A stretch of DNA of 64,000 nt from Bradyrhizobium sp. 141 (GCF_023074055.1 NZ_JADPKR010000082.1:1-64000), one strand, 5' to 3'; positions 1 through 9,572 are shown, numbered from the stretch's first letter. Numbers and translations are program-made. Notes: generated by a model not told the origin, from the sequence alone.

Positions 1-108
1 GTTTGAGGGACGACCGCCTTCCAACCAACAGGCCGCTCGCGAGCGCGCTTCCAAATCGCGCCGTAGCGAGCGGGCGGCCGGCCCGTTACCCCATCTACGG
101 CGCGCCCA

Positions 109-866
109 TCAATTCTTCAGCCGATAACCCGTCTTGAAAATCCACCAGATCACGATGAGGCAGATCACCAGGAACGCCACCGTCATGCCGATGCTGACGG
201 ACACGCTGACGTCAGCGATCTCATAGAAGCTCCAGCGGAAGCCGGAGATCAGATAGACGACCGGGTTGAGCAGCGCCACCGTGCGCCAGGTGGGCGGCAG
301 CATGTCGATGGAATAGAAGCTGCCGCCGAGGAAGGTCAGCGGCGTCACCACCAGCATCGGGATCATCTGCAGCTTTTCGAATCCGTCGGCCCAGATGCCG
401 ATGATGAAACCGAACAGGCTGAACGTCACCGCCGTCAGCACCAGGAAGGTCAGCATCCAGACCGGGTGCTGGATGTGCAGCGGCACGAACAGACCGGCTG
501 TTGCCAGGATGATGAGGCCCAAAATGATCGATTTGGTCGCGGCGGCACCGACATAGCCGAGCACGATCTCGAAATAGGAGATCGGCGCCGACAGGATCTC
601 GTAGATCGTGCCGGTGAATTTCGGAAAGTAGATGCCGAACGAGGCGTTGGCGATGCTCTGGGTAAGGACGGAGAGCATGATCAGGCCCGGCACGATGAAG
701 GTGCCGTAGCTGACGCCCTCGACCTGGCTGATGCGCGAGCCGATCGCGGCGCCGAACACCACGAAATAGAGCGAGGTCGAGACCACAGGCGAGACGATGC
801 TTTGCAGCAGCGTGCGCCAGGTACGCGCCATTTCGAACAGATAGATGGCGCGGATGGCGCGGTGGT

Positions 867-870
<4 letters not shown>
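109..870 (-). CDS. ABC-2 type transporter permease
   Basis: This is a 253-residue integral membrane protein of the ABC-2 family, with about six hydrophobic segments (the first near residues 25-45, the last near 225-247) and the usual family length. It should form the membrane channel of an exporter powered by the ATPase encoded just upstream. Its ATG overlaps the ATPase stop codon by 4 bases (ATGA), so the two are probably translationally coupled and made in equal amounts. The ATPase resembles the YadG/drug and polysaccharide exporter ATPases and this subunit the YadH type. The substrate cannot be read from the sequence. Export rather than import follows from the family and from the absence of a binding protein. 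Confidence 0.9.
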
Positions 871-1790
<920 letters not shown>

Positions 1791-2077
1791 GGATGGCCGT
1801 ACGGCTGAGGGCAAAAGCTGGGGAGGGAGGCTGGAACCTGCCGGAGGGGCGGTCAGCGGAGCCCTGAGATAGGAATGCCTTTGCCGGGCCGCAATTGCCC
1901 GGAGAAAAATGGTCTCAAAACAGGCCCTTCGGTGGCCAGTTTCGGGCAAGTGTTGCGCGATGGTCACGGGTTGTGGGTAAGATTGGTCGTTCACGTGCCT
2001 CTTTGTTGCGTCTGCGAGCAGGCCGTGGCTACGATTCCGGCCAATCGCAAAGCGTATTGTCCCCAGGGAATAGATCG

Positions 2078-2794
2078 ATGAGACCGAACGGCCGTCACAC
2101 CGCCGGCGCCAGCCAGTTGTCCGCCCTCCGCGTGTGGGCGATGTGCCTGCTCCTGCTGTCAGCTGTTGCCTTCAGCCCGACCACCGCCAAGGCCGCGCCC
2201 AGCCAGGCCGCGGCCGCGACCACGCATGTTTACCTGCTTCGCGGCGTGCTCAACATCTTCTCGCTCGGGCTCGACACGATCGGCGCCCGGCTCCAGGCGC
2301 AGGGCGTCCCGGTGACCGTCGCCAACTTCGTCTCCTGGTCCTCGCTCGCCGATGAAGCCGCGACCGCCTACAAGGCCGGCCGGCTCAAGACCATCGTCCT
2401 GGTCGGCCATTCCTCCGGCGCGACCGCACTGCCCGACATGATCGCGAAACTCAACCGGCTCGGCGTGCCCGTGAAGCTCGCGATCGGCCTCGACTCCGTG
2501 TTCAAGACCAGGCTCTCGACCGGGGCGGAGCGTTACATCAACATCTATATCGGCGACGGTCCCGGCGAGCCGGTGAAGCGCGCCGACGGTTTCCGCGGCA
2601 AGCTCGACAATGTCGACGTGCGCGGCACCGGCGTCGGCCATATCTCGATCGACAAGAACGAGGCGATCCAGCGCCGCGTCATCGCCGAGATCGACGCCGC
2701 GATCATGCGCTCGCGCGCCCCGGCGCCGGTTGCCGAACCCGGCGCACCGCGTCCCGCGCGGGCAGCCGCCGCGACGGCTCCGGCAAGGAATTAG
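2078..2794 (+). CDS. Exported alpha/beta hydrolase (lipase-like)
   Basis: This is a 238-residue protein with an N-terminal signal-like hydrophobic segment (about residues 19-38, ending near AKA) followed by a small alpha/beta hydrolase fold. The nucleophile elbow GHSSG places Ser112. A plausible acid is Asp139 (GLDS) and a plausible His is His188 (VGHIS), so the triad appears complete. It is clearly related over its whole fold to the LysM-bearing protein at 5963-6904: both have a YLxRG start, a GHSxG elbow, a YINI/FINI strand, a GFRG motif and the terminal HI.I segment. The ATG at 2078 is chosen because the signal segment follows it directly; an open frame upstream looks non-coding. Its stop overlaps the convergent P450 stop. 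The substrate is unknown: a lipase, esterase or thioesterase-type activity is inferred. Confidence 0.8.
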   Translation: MRPNGRHTAGASQLSALRVWAMCLLLLSAVAFSPTTAKAAPSQAAAATTHVYLLRGVLNIFSLGLDTIGARLQAQGVPVTVANFVSWSSLADEAATAYKAGRLKTIVLVGHSSGATALPDMIAKLNRLGVPVKLAIGLDSVFKTRLSTGAERYINIYIGDGPGEPVKRADGFRGKLDNVDVRGTGVGHISIDKNEAIQRRVIAEIDAAIMRSRAPAPVAEPGAPRPARAAAATAPARN

Positions 2795-3969
2795 GAAGCC
2801 GTCACCCGAACGGGCATGCTCTCCAGCCCGCGCAGCGAGTTATTGAGCCTGCGCTTCGGCTCCGCCGTGAGCTCGATGGTCTTCACGCGCCTTGCGAGCT
2901 CGCTGAAGATCAATTCGCCTTCCAGGCGCGCGATCATCTGACCCACGCAAGCGTGGATGCCTGCGCCGAAGCCGACGTGGCCGGTCGCGCCGCGTTCCAC
3001 CTCGAAACGGTCCGGCTTGTTCCAACGCGCGGGATCGCGGTTGGCGGAGGCCATGAACAGCAGCACCTTGCGATGTGCCGGGATCACGCCGCCGCCGATC
3101 TCGACGTCGCGCGAGGTGGTGCGAAAGAACGTCTGTATCGGTGAATCGTAGCGCAGGCCTTCCTCGAAGGCGTTGCGCGCCAGCTCCGGCTTGTGATGCA
3201 GCTTGCGGTATTCCTCCGGATTGGTCGCGAGCGCGAGCAGGGTGTTGCCGATGCCGTTGACCGTGGTGTCGATCCCGGCCGTGAGGAACGGCCGTACCAG
3301 ATGCGTCGCCTCGTGCTCGGTGATCTCGCCGTCGTCGGCGGCCTGGTAGATCATCATGCCGAGGCTGTCGGGCTGTAGCGCATCTCGCGCGCAACAATCC
3401 ATGATCCAGCTCTGCGCCGCCAGGCCCGCCTTGCGCGACGCGGCCTGGATCTCGTTGTCAGGGCCGAAGCTGTCGAACACGAAGGTGCTCCAGGCCAGCA
3501 GCTTCTCGCGGCCGTCCGGCCGGATGCCGATCGCATCCGGAAACACCTTCATCGGATAGGCCTCGGCGAGATCGGTCACGGCATCGAACGTGCCTTTCTC
3601 GATCAGCTCCGAAACCTTCTTCTCCGCTTCCGTCTGAAACGTCTCGCGCAGCTTCCTTGCAACGCCCGGAGACAGCGTGCGGCCGAGCACCCGTCGGCCC
3701 TTGTCATGGTCCGGCGGATCGATCTGCAGCGTCAGGGGCTTTGGCAGCGCAGGGTTCATCCCGTGCAGCCCGACGCCCTCGCCACTGATGAAGGTTTTCC
3801 AGTCCTTCAGGGCCGGCTCGACCTCGGCATAGCCTGCCATGGCCCACACGCCGTAACGCTCCAGCGCGAACGCAGGCCCAAGCGCGCGCAACGCCTCATA
3901 GGCAGGATAGGGATCCATCAGGAAGTCGGTTGCGAACGGGTCGACCGGACTGGATGCAATGCCGCTCAT
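2791..3969 (-). CDS. Cytochrome P450, CYP199-like
   Basis: This is a 392-residue soluble bacterial P450. Visible are the I-helix oxygen-binding motif (LTAGIDTTVNG), the K-helix ExxR (EGLR) and the haem loop FGAGIHACVG with the haem-ligand Cys at about residue 341. Signature stretches such as VFPDAIG, TFFRTTSRDVE, SANRDP and RRLNNSLRGLES match what I recall of the CYP199 family, whose studied members oxidise para-substituted benzoates such as 4-methoxybenzoate. It lies 16 bases downstream of a substrate-binding protein gene on the same strand, with a strong GGGAG site before the ATG, so the two form an operon facing a MarR gene. CYP199 enzymes need a [2Fe-2S] ferredoxin and reductase; neither is encoded nearby. 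The P450 call is secure, the subfamily is inference. Confidence 0.9.
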   Translation of the reverse strand: MSGIASSPVDPFATDFLMDPYPAYEALRALGPAFALERYGVWAMAGYAEVEPALKDWKTFISGEGVGLHGMNPALPKPLTLQIDPPDHDKGRRVLGRTLSPGVARKLRETFQTEAEKKVSELIEKGTFDAVTDLAEAYPMKVFPDAIGIRPDGREKLLAWSTFVFDSFGPDNEIQAASRKAGLAAQSWIMDCCARDALQPDSLGMMIYQAADDGEITEHEATHLVRPFLTAGIDTTVNGIGNTLLALATNPEEYRKLHHKPELARNAFEEGLRYDSPIQTFFRTTSRDVEIGGGVIPAHRKVLLFMASANRDPARWNKPDRFEVERGATGHVGFGAGIHACVGQMIARLEGELIFSELARRVKTIELTAEPKRRLNNSLRGLESMPVRVTAS

Positions 3970-3985
3970 GGTCAGCTCCCAGCGG

Positions 3986-5194
3986 CTATTGCTTGGCCAG
4001 CGGGCATTGACCGTCGCTCTCGGAGCGGAACGCGTCCTCGCCCTTGATCGTGGCGACGACCTTCAAGAGATCCCAGCTCGAGGTCGACTCGTCGGGAGCC
4101 TTGACCTGCAAGAGATAGAGCGGATGGATCTTGCGTCCGTCCTTGCGAATATAGCCCTTGCCGAACAGGGGATCGTCGGTCGGCAAGTCCTTCATCGCCG
4201 CGACCACTGCCTTGCCGTCCTTGGCGCCACCGGCCTTGTCGACGGCCTTGAGATAGTGAATGACCGAGGCGTAGACACCGGCCTGCATGTCGTTCGGATA
4301 GGCCTTCGAGGGAATGCGTTCGGCGAAGCGTTTGGCGAAAGCACGCGTGCCGTCGTTCAGATCCCAATAGAACGGGTTCATGATCTGGGCGCCTTGCGCA
4401 AACTTCAGGCCGAGCGCGGGCAGGCCGTTCATGCCGAGGATCAATCCGACCAGCTTGCGGTCCTTGGTCAGCCCGAACTCGGCGGCCTGCTTCATCGACG
4501 TGATGGTATCGTCACCGGCATTGGCGAAGCCGACGACGTTCGCGCCCGACGCCTGGGCCTGGAGCAGGAACGAGGCATAATCAGCCGTTCCCAGCGGGTG
4601 GCGCACGCTGCCGAGCACCTCGCCGCCGGATGCCTTCACGGCCTCCGCCGCCTGCTTCTCCAGATCATGGCCGAAGGCGTAGTCCGCGGTGATGAAGAAC
4701 CATTTCTTGCCGCCCTGCTGCACGATCGCCTTGCCGAGGCCGCGCCCGTAGGAATAGGTGTCGTAGGTCCAGTGCACGGTGTTCGGGGTGCACTTCTCGC
4801 CGGTCAGGAGCACCGTTCCGGCGCCCGATCCGACGAAGGCCTTGTTCTTCTCGGCGCTCATGCCGGCCACCGCAAGCGCGATCGACGAGTTCGGAAGGTC
4901 GAAGATCGCATCGACACCCTCGTTCTCGTACCAGCGCCGGGCGATGCCGATGCCGATATCGGTCTTGTTCTGATGGTCGGCGGCGACGACCTCGACCGGC
5001 TTGCCGGCGGCCTTTCCGCCATAGTCTTCGACCGCCATTTTGGCGGCGACGACCGAGCCGATGCCCTGATAGCTGGCGAACGGACCCGATTGGTCGTTCA
5101 GAATGCCGATCTTCACCACATCCTGGGCGAATGCCGGCGCGGCCGTCAGCATTGCCGTCAACATGCATAGTTTATGCAGGAATTTGCTGTTCAT
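3986..5194 (-). CDS. ABC transporter substrate-binding protein (Leu/aromatic type)
   Basis: This 402-residue periplasmic protein has a clear Sec signal peptide (residues 1-23, ending AFA) followed by a type I periplasmic binding fold (VKIGILNDQSGPFA). It belongs to the branched-chain amino acid/aromatic acid family that feeds Liv-type ABC importers. The ATG is preceded by an excellent GGGAGGGAA ribosome site. It is the first gene of an operon with the CYP199-like P450 and is divergent from a MarR regulator. That context suggests it binds an aromatic acid destined for the P450, in line with aromatic-binding members of this family in related bacteria. No membrane or ATPase subunits are encoded beside it, so it must share a transporter encoded elsewhere. 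Confidence 0.88.
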   Translation of the reverse strand: MNSKFLHKLCMLTAMLTAAPAFAQDVVKIGILNDQSGPFASYQGIGSVVAAKMAVEDYGGKAAGKPVEVVAADHQNKTDIGIGIARRWYENEGVDAIFDLPNSSIALAVAGMSAEKNKAFVGSGAGTVLLTGEKCTPNTVHWTYDTYSYGRGLGKAIVQQGGKKWFFITADYAFGHDLEKQAAEAVKASGGEVLGSVRHPLGTADYASFLLQAQASGANVVGFANAGDDTITSMKQAAEFGLTKDRKLVGLILGMNGLPALGLKFAQGAQIMNPFYWDLNDGTRAFAKRFAERIPSKAYPNDMQAGVYASVIHYLKAVDKAGGAKDGKAVVAAMKDLPTDDPLFGKGYIRKDGRKIHPLYLLQVKAPDESTSSWDLLKVVATIKGEDAFRSESDGQCPLAKQ

Positions 5195-5224
5195 TGTTCC
5201 CTCCCATGAGCGGTCTTGGTGCCG

Positions 5225-5255
5225 CTATATAATAGTTATATTTTATAGCTATTTT
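5225..5255. promoter_or_regulatory. AT-rich imperfect palindrome, candidate MarR operator
   Basis: In a GC-rich neighbourhood, the gap between the binding-protein gene and the marR gene holds a strongly AT-rich run. It contains an imperfect dyad (CTATATAA at 5225-5232 with TTTTATAG at 5241-5248) and the perfect 8-base palindrome ATAGCTAT at 5245-5252. MarR proteins usually bind such short AT-rich dyads over divergent promoters. Its position 31 bases upstream of the binding-protein ATG fits autoregulation and control of the operon. This is inference from layout. Confidence 0.45.
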
Positions 5256-5305
5256 CGAGAGTGTCAATTCGGCCGGCTTATGGCCGCCGCCGCGGATCGA
5301 GGATC

Positions 5306-5806
5306 ATGAGCGCGAAAGCATCGAGACCCGGAGCCAAGTCCGCTCAGCCATCGGAGACGTCGCTGGATCTGCGCGCGCTGCAGCGGACGCCCGGCTTCAT
5401 GCTGCGACTCGCGCAGCTGAAGTTCTTCGAGGGCTTCTACGAGGAGTTCGCCGCCTTGGGCCTGACTCCCGCGACCTATGCGATCTTGGCGATCGTTCGC
5501 GACAATCCCGGCGTTCCCCCCAGCAGCCTCGCCAGCGTGCTCCGGCTGCGCCTGCCGAACCTGATCAAGATCCTGAACGAGCTCGAATCATCCGGCTTCA
5601 TCAAGCGCCATCGCTCGAAGTCCGATCGCCGCGCCGTCGAGCTGTTGCTCACGCCAAGGGGCGCAAAGCTCATTCAGGACGGGGCAAGGCTGACGCAGCC
5701 CTATAATGAACGGATGCTGGCGCCACTCTGCGAGGCCGAGCAACGCACGCTGCTCGAACTGCTGAATCGGATTCTGCCGCTCGAGCCCTCGGCCAAGCCG
5801 GCCTGA
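5306..5806 (+). CDS. MarR family transcriptional regulator
   Basis: This 166-residue winged-helix regulator has the MarR core: a dimerisation helix (LRALQRTPGFMLR), the recognition region (SLASVLRLRLPNLIKILNELESSGFI) and the wing (RHRSKSDRRAVELLLTPRG). The ATG at 5306 is preferred over an in-frame start 45 bases upstream because GAGGA sits just before it. It is transcribed divergently from the binding-protein/P450 operon, and an AT-rich dyad lies between them. It therefore probably represses that operon and responds to an aromatic ligand, as is usual for MarR proteins beside aromatic catabolism genes. The ligand is not identifiable. Confidence 0.88.
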   Translation: MSAKASRPGAKSAQPSETSLDLRALQRTPGFMLRLAQLKFFEGFYEEFAALGLTPATYAILAIVRDNPGVPPSSLASVLRLRLPNLIKILNELESSGFIKRHRSKSDRRAVELLLTPRGAKLIQDGARLTQPYNERMLAPLCEAEQRTLLELLNRILPLEPSAKPA

Positions 5807-5962
5807 GGCCGATCGTCGCAAACTCCGTCATGTCCCGCGATGGGCAGCAGGCCGACGGGCTGCTGGAGGGGGCCGCCGGTTCCGTGCCCCAAAATCCACC
5901 CAATCGGTGGTCACTAACCCCCGGAGGGGGACTTTGCCTCCCGTGGTGGGACTGCTGGACTG

Positions 5963-6904
5963 ATGATTGATCTGAGGCGACTAGTCGCGCTGGCAGCCGT
6001 TGCACTGCTCGCCTTGGGCCCCGGCGTGGCCGCTGCCTCACCCGCCAAGTCGAAGCCCGCTGCGGCCGTACCTGCCGCGCCGCCGCCGCCGCCGTTCGAG
6101 CCGTTGCCGCCGCCGAATATCTACCTGTTCCGCGGTGCCATGGGCCCGATCTTCTCGACCGGCATGGACCGGCTCGGCGAGAAACTGACACAGGCCGGCT
6201 TCGCCGCCGACGTCTATGAATTCACTCTGTGCCGGTTCATCGGCAACCGCGTCATCGCCAGTTACAAGGAGAAGGCGGCGCCGATCGTGCTGATCGGCCA
6301 CTCCATGGGCGGGCTGTGCTCGATCGTCATCTCCGAGATGGCGGCCAAGGAGAAAATCCCGATCAGCCTCGTCATCGCCATCGATCCCGCGCACGCGACT
6401 GGCGACGTGCCGCTCAATGTCGAGCGCTTCATCAACATCTTCCTGTCCGACAGCGTGCTCGGCGGCGGGGACGTCGTCGCGGTCCCCGGCTTTCGCGGCC
6501 ACTATGCGAGTTACGACTTGAAGGAAAACGCGCGCGTCTCGCACATCAACATCGAGAAGTCCGACGACATCCATCGCCAGATCGTCGAGATGGTGACGCA
6601 GTTGCCGCGCATTCCGCCGCAGACCCAGGCCAATGCCGTGCCGCTGCGCTATCTCGTGCCAGCGGATACCCTGGTCGAGTTGTGGGATAGCGGCGTGCGG
6701 CTGCCGGTGCGCCGCGGCGACACCATGGAGAGCATCGCCGCCGCCAATCGCGTGCCGCTGTGGACGCTCGCGCAGAGCAATTCGCTGCCGGAAAACGCGC
6801 AGCTCACCCCGGGCCAGACCATCATCGTGCCGCGCCATCTGACACCGCCCGAGCCGGCCGCCGCGATGGCGACGCCGCCGTCTCCGCCGGCGGGGCGGAA
6901 ATAG
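5963..6904 (+). CDS. Exported alpha/beta hydrolase with C-terminal LysM
   Basis: This 313-residue protein has a signal peptide (about 1-25), a proline-rich linker (residues 32-50), a small alpha/beta hydrolase domain (about 52-215) and a C-terminal LysM-like module (about 235-291, PVRRGDTMESIAAANRV... LTPGQTIIVP). The nucleophile elbow GHSMGG gives Ser114, the likely acid is Asp141 (AIDPAH) and the likely His is His194 (SHINIE). It is a paralogue of the protein at 2078-2794, which lacks the LysM module and proline linker. LysM binds peptidoglycan or chitin-like glycans, so this copy is probably anchored in the periplasm at the cell wall. The gene is not obviously in an operon: marR is 156 bases upstream on the same strand. 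Substrate unknown. Confidence 0.82.
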   Translation: MIDLRRLVALAAVALLALGPGVAAASPAKSKPAAAVPAAPPPPPFEPLPPPNIYLFRGAMGPIFSTGMDRLGEKLTQAGFAADVYEFTLCRFIGNRVIASYKEKAAPIVLIGHSMGGLCSIVISEMAAKEKIPISLVIAIDPAHATGDVPLNVERFINIFLSDSVLGGGDVVAVPGFRGHYASYDLKENARVSHINIEKSDDIHRQIVEMVTQLPRIPPQTQANAVPLRYLVPADTLVELWDSGVRLPVRRGDTMESIAAANRVPLWTLAQSNSLPENAQLTPGQTIIVPRHLTPPEPAAAMATPPSPPAGRK

Positions 6905-6956
6905 GGCGCGCTGCCGCAAGTCGGTGCTTGTTGAGCGGGCGATCATTCCACGAATT

Positions 6957-7042
6957 CGTCATGCCCGGGCTTGTCCCGGGCATCCACGTTCTCGGCGCCG
7001 CGCGAAAAATCGTGGATGGCCGGGACAAGCCCGGCCATGACG
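6957..7042. repeat. Dispersed palindromic repeat, copy A
   Basis: This 86-base element begins CGTCATGCCCGGGCTTGTCCC and ends with its near-complement (GGGACAAGCCCGGCCATGACG). Each arm is itself a compact hairpin, and the two arms flank a variable centre with ATCCACG/CGTGGAT. Copies with the same ends but different centres occur at 23948-24032 and 47170-47252. It lies between two genes, just after the stop of the dehydrogenase at 7053, and could act as a bidirectional transcription barrier. Such REP-like elements are common in Bradyrhizobium genomes. Confidence 0.85.
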
Positions 7043-7052
7043 CAGGGCGTTC

Positions 7053-8126
7053 TCACACGTTCGACCCCAGGATCGCGTCGATCACGGCATCCGTCACTTC
7101 CTTCGTCGTCGCCTTGCCGCCGACGTCCGGCGTCAGCACGCCGGCGGCGCAGACGCGCTCGACGGCGGTCATCAGCCTCGAGGCGGCATCCATCTCGCCG
7201 AGATGCTCGAGCATCTGCGCGCCGGTCCAGAAGGTCGCGACCGGGTTGGCGATACCCTTGCCGGTGATGTCGAAGGCCGAGCCGTGGATCGGCTCGAACA
7301 TCGAGGGGAAGCGGCGCTGCGGATCGATATTGCCGGTCGGCGCGACGCCAAGGCTGCCGGCCAGCGCACCGGCGAGGTCGGACAGGATGTCGGCGTGCAG
7401 ATTGGTCGCGACGATGGTGTCGAGGCTCTTCGGATGCAGCGTCATGCGCACCGTCATGGCGTCGACCAGCATCTTGTCCCAGGTGACGTCGGGGAACTCG
7501 GTCGCGACCTCGGCCGCGATCTCGTCCCACATCACCATGCCGTGGCGCTGTGCGTTCGACTTGGTCACGACGGTCAGGAATTTGCGCGGACGCGACTGCG
7601 CGAGCTGGAACGCATAGCGCATGATGCGCGTCACGCCGACGCGGGTGAACACCGCCACTTCGGTGCCAACCTCTTCCGGCAGGCCCTTGTGCGCGCGGCC
7701 GCCCATGCCGGCATATTCGCCCTCCGAGTTCTCGCGCACGATCACCCAGTCGAGATCGCCGACGCCGACATTGCGCAGCGGCGAGGCGACACCCGGCAAT
7801 ATCTTGGTCGGGCGCACATTGGCGTATTGGTCAAAGCCCTGGCAGATCGGCAGCCGCAGGCCCCACAGGGTGATGTGATCGGGCACGTCGGGCGCGCCGA
7901 CCGCGCCGAAATAGATCGCGTCGAACTTCTTCAGTTCGTCGAGGCCGTCAGCCGGCATCATGACGCCGTGCTTCTTGTAATAGTCCGAGCCCCAGTCGAA
8001 GGTCTTGATGTTGAAGGCGAGGTCGCCGCTGCGCTTTGCCAGCGCCTCCAGCACGCGGACACCGGCCGAGATCACCTCGGGGCCGATCCCGTCGGCGGGG
8101 ATTGCTGCGATCGAATGGGTGCGCAT
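7053..8126 (-). CDS. ttuC: Tartrate/D-malate-type decarboxylating dehydrogenase
   Basis: This 357-residue enzyme belongs to the isocitrate/isopropylmalate dehydrogenase family. It starts directly with the nucleotide-fold motif IPADGIGPEV. It has the RENSEGEYAG substrate loop, the catalytic K/D region (VTKSNAQRHGMVMWD, then NLHADILSDLAGALAGSLGVAPTGNID) and the family signature near the C-terminus. The loop and overall length match tartrate dehydrogenase/D-malate dehydrogenase (TtuC/DmlA) rather than LeuB. It would oxidise tartrate or D-malate with NAD+ in the cytoplasm. It follows an MFS carrier gene on the same strand by 21 bases and has a GGAG site before the ATG. A divergent LysR gene precedes the pair. 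The symbol is by family; substrate preference among tartrate, D-malate and similar acids is open. Confidence 0.82.
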   Translation of the reverse strand: MRTHSIAAIPADGIGPEVISAGVRVLEALAKRSGDLAFNIKTFDWGSDYYKKHGVMMPADGLDELKKFDAIYFGAVGAPDVPDHITLWGLRLPICQGFDQYANVRPTKILPGVASPLRNVGVGDLDWVIVRENSEGEYAGMGGRAHKGLPEEVGTEVAVFTRVGVTRIMRYAFQLAQSRPRKFLTVVTKSNAQRHGMVMWDEIAAEVATEFPDVTWDKMLVDAMTVRMTLHPKSLDTIVATNLHADILSDLAGALAGSLGVAPTGNIDPQRRFPSMFEPIHGSAFDITGKGIANPVATFWTGAQMLEHLGEMDAASRLMTAVERVCAAGVLTPDVGGKATTKEVTDAVIDAILGSNV

Positions 8127-8147
8127 GAATATGCTCCGTTTGAGATG

Positions 8148-9446
8148 TCAGTAGGTTTGTGGGACGGGTTCGACGGGCGCGGTCTGCGCGCGCGACAATA
8201 GCAGGGTCAGGACCGCGGAGAGAACGAGCAGGCCGGCGACGAAGTAGAGCCCGCCGACAAAGCTGCCGGTCTGGCCCTTGATCCACCCGATCATGGCGGG
8301 ACCGACGAAACCGCCGAGATTGCCGATCGAGTTGATGGTGGCGATGCCGGCTGCGGCCGCAGGGCCGGACAGGAACAGCGTCGGCATGCTCCAGAGCGGC
8401 GGTTTTGCCGAGGAGATGCCGATGTTGACGAGTGTCAGCGCGATCAGCACGGTCACGACGCCGGTCGCAAGGCCGGCAAAGGCGAGCCCCGCGGCGGCAA
8501 GCAGGCAGGCCAGCACGACGTGCCAGGTGCGCTCGCCGGTGCGGTCCGAATGCCGGGCCCACAGCACCATGGCGACGACGGCGGCGGTTGCCGGCAGTGC
8601 GTTGAGGAAGCCAACCTGGAGCGAGGACAAGCCGAATTGCTTGATGATCTGCGGCGCCCAGACGCCGAGCGTGTAGAGGCCAGCCGAAGTGCCGAAATAG
8701 ATCAGCGCCAGGGCCAGCACGCGCGGATCGGCGAGCCCGCGCCAGATGCTGTGCTTCGCGGTGGCAGCTTTGCTGGTCGTCTCTACGTTCATGGTCTCGA
8801 CCAGCCATCTCCGCTCATCGTCGGCGAGCCACTTTGCTTTCTCCGGGCGGTCGGTGAGGAATGCCAGCACGACGAAGCCGAGCAGCACGGCCGGCAGCGC
8901 CTCCAGCACGAACAGCCATTGCCAGCCCTTGAAGCCGAGCATTCCGTCCATCTCCAGCAGCGCGCCGGAGACTGGCGATCCCAGCACGGTCGAGAGCGGC
9001 GCCGCCGCCATGAACAGCGCGGTCACCGCCGCACGCTGGCGCGCCGGGAACCAGTAGGAGAGATAGAGGATGATGCCGGGAAAGAACCCGGCCTCGGCCA
9101 CGCCGAGCAGGAAGCGCAGCACATAGAAGCTGGTCGGGCCCTGCACGAAGGCCATTGCGGCTGAAACGATGCCCCAGCTGATCATCACCCGCGCGATCCA
9201 GATCCGCGCGCCGACCTTGTGCAGGATGATGTTGGAGGGCACCTCGAACAGGAAATAGCCCCAGAAGAAGATTCCGGCGCCGAAGCCGTAGACCGTCGGC
9301 GACAGGCCTATGTCCTTGTTCATCGTCAGCGAGGCGAAGCCGATGTTGACGCGGTCGATGAAGGCCACGAAGTAGAGCAGCATGATGAAGGGAACGATGC
9401 GCCATGTGATCTTGCGCAGCACGCGCGTCTGAATCTCGCTCGCCAC
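8148..9446 (-). CDS. MFS transporter, anion:cation symporter type (tartrate-like)
   Basis: This 432-residue protein has about 12 membrane segments and the MFS anion:cation symporter pattern (FIDRVNIGFASLTMNKDIGLS near residue 30, FLLGVAEAGFFPGIILYLSYWFPARQR in the N-half). This family imports organic acids such as tartrate, phthalate and hydroxyphenylacetate. It starts with GTG behind an AGGGAGG ribosome site. It is the first gene of a two-gene operon with the decarboxylating dehydrogenase and is divergent from a LysR regulator, so it most likely brings in that enzyme's substrate. The name TtuB would fit, but the substrate is inferred only from context. Confidence 0.85.
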   Translation of the reverse strand: MASEIQTRVLRKITWRIVPFIMLLYFVAFIDRVNIGFASLTMNKDIGLSPTVYGFGAGIFFWGYFLFEVPSNIILHKVGARIWIARVMISWGIVSAAMAFVQGPTSFYVLRFLLGVAEAGFFPGIILYLSYWFPARQRAAVTALFMAAAPLSTVLGSPVSGALLEMDGMLGFKGWQWLFVLEALPAVLLGFVVLAFLTDRPEKAKWLADDERRWLVETMNVETTSKAATAKHSIWRGLADPRVLALALIYFGTSAGLYTLGVWAPQIIKQFGLSSLQVGFLNALPATAAVVAMVLWARHSDRTGERTWHVVLACLLAAAGLAFAGLATGVVTVLIALTLVNIGISSAKPPLWSMPTLFLSGPAAAAGIATINSIGNLGGFVGPAMIGWIKGQTGSFVGGLYFVAGLLVLSAVLTLLLSRAQTAPVEPVPQTY

Positions 9447-9535
9447 CCTGGCCTCCCTGTCCTGGTTTCTCGTTATCGGCAGACCCGGAGGTCCATGCCG
9501 ACAAGGAGCCTAGGCGGGGGACGGCTGGGGACTCA

Positions 9536-9572
9536 ATTGGCACTGGTTTATACAAAAAAATGATATAATCGT
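9536..9572. promoter_or_regulatory. AT-rich divergent promoter region, MFS/LysR
   Basis: The 152-base gap between the divergent MFS and LysR genes contains an AT-rich island with TATAAT at 9564-9569, preceded by TTGGCA at 9537-9542. The spacing of 21 bases is longer than ideal for a sigma-70 promoter, so a second element may matter. LysR proteins typically bind here to control both genes. No clean T-N11-A dyad stood out. Confidence 0.3.

Noticed and set aside
1..108. Possible 3' end of another gene at the window start
   Set aside because: No frame with protein-like composition could be followed in these 108 bases.
1895..2077. 61-codon N-terminal extension of the hydrolase at 2078
   Set aside because: No protein-like composition; the signal peptide begins after the ATG at 2078.
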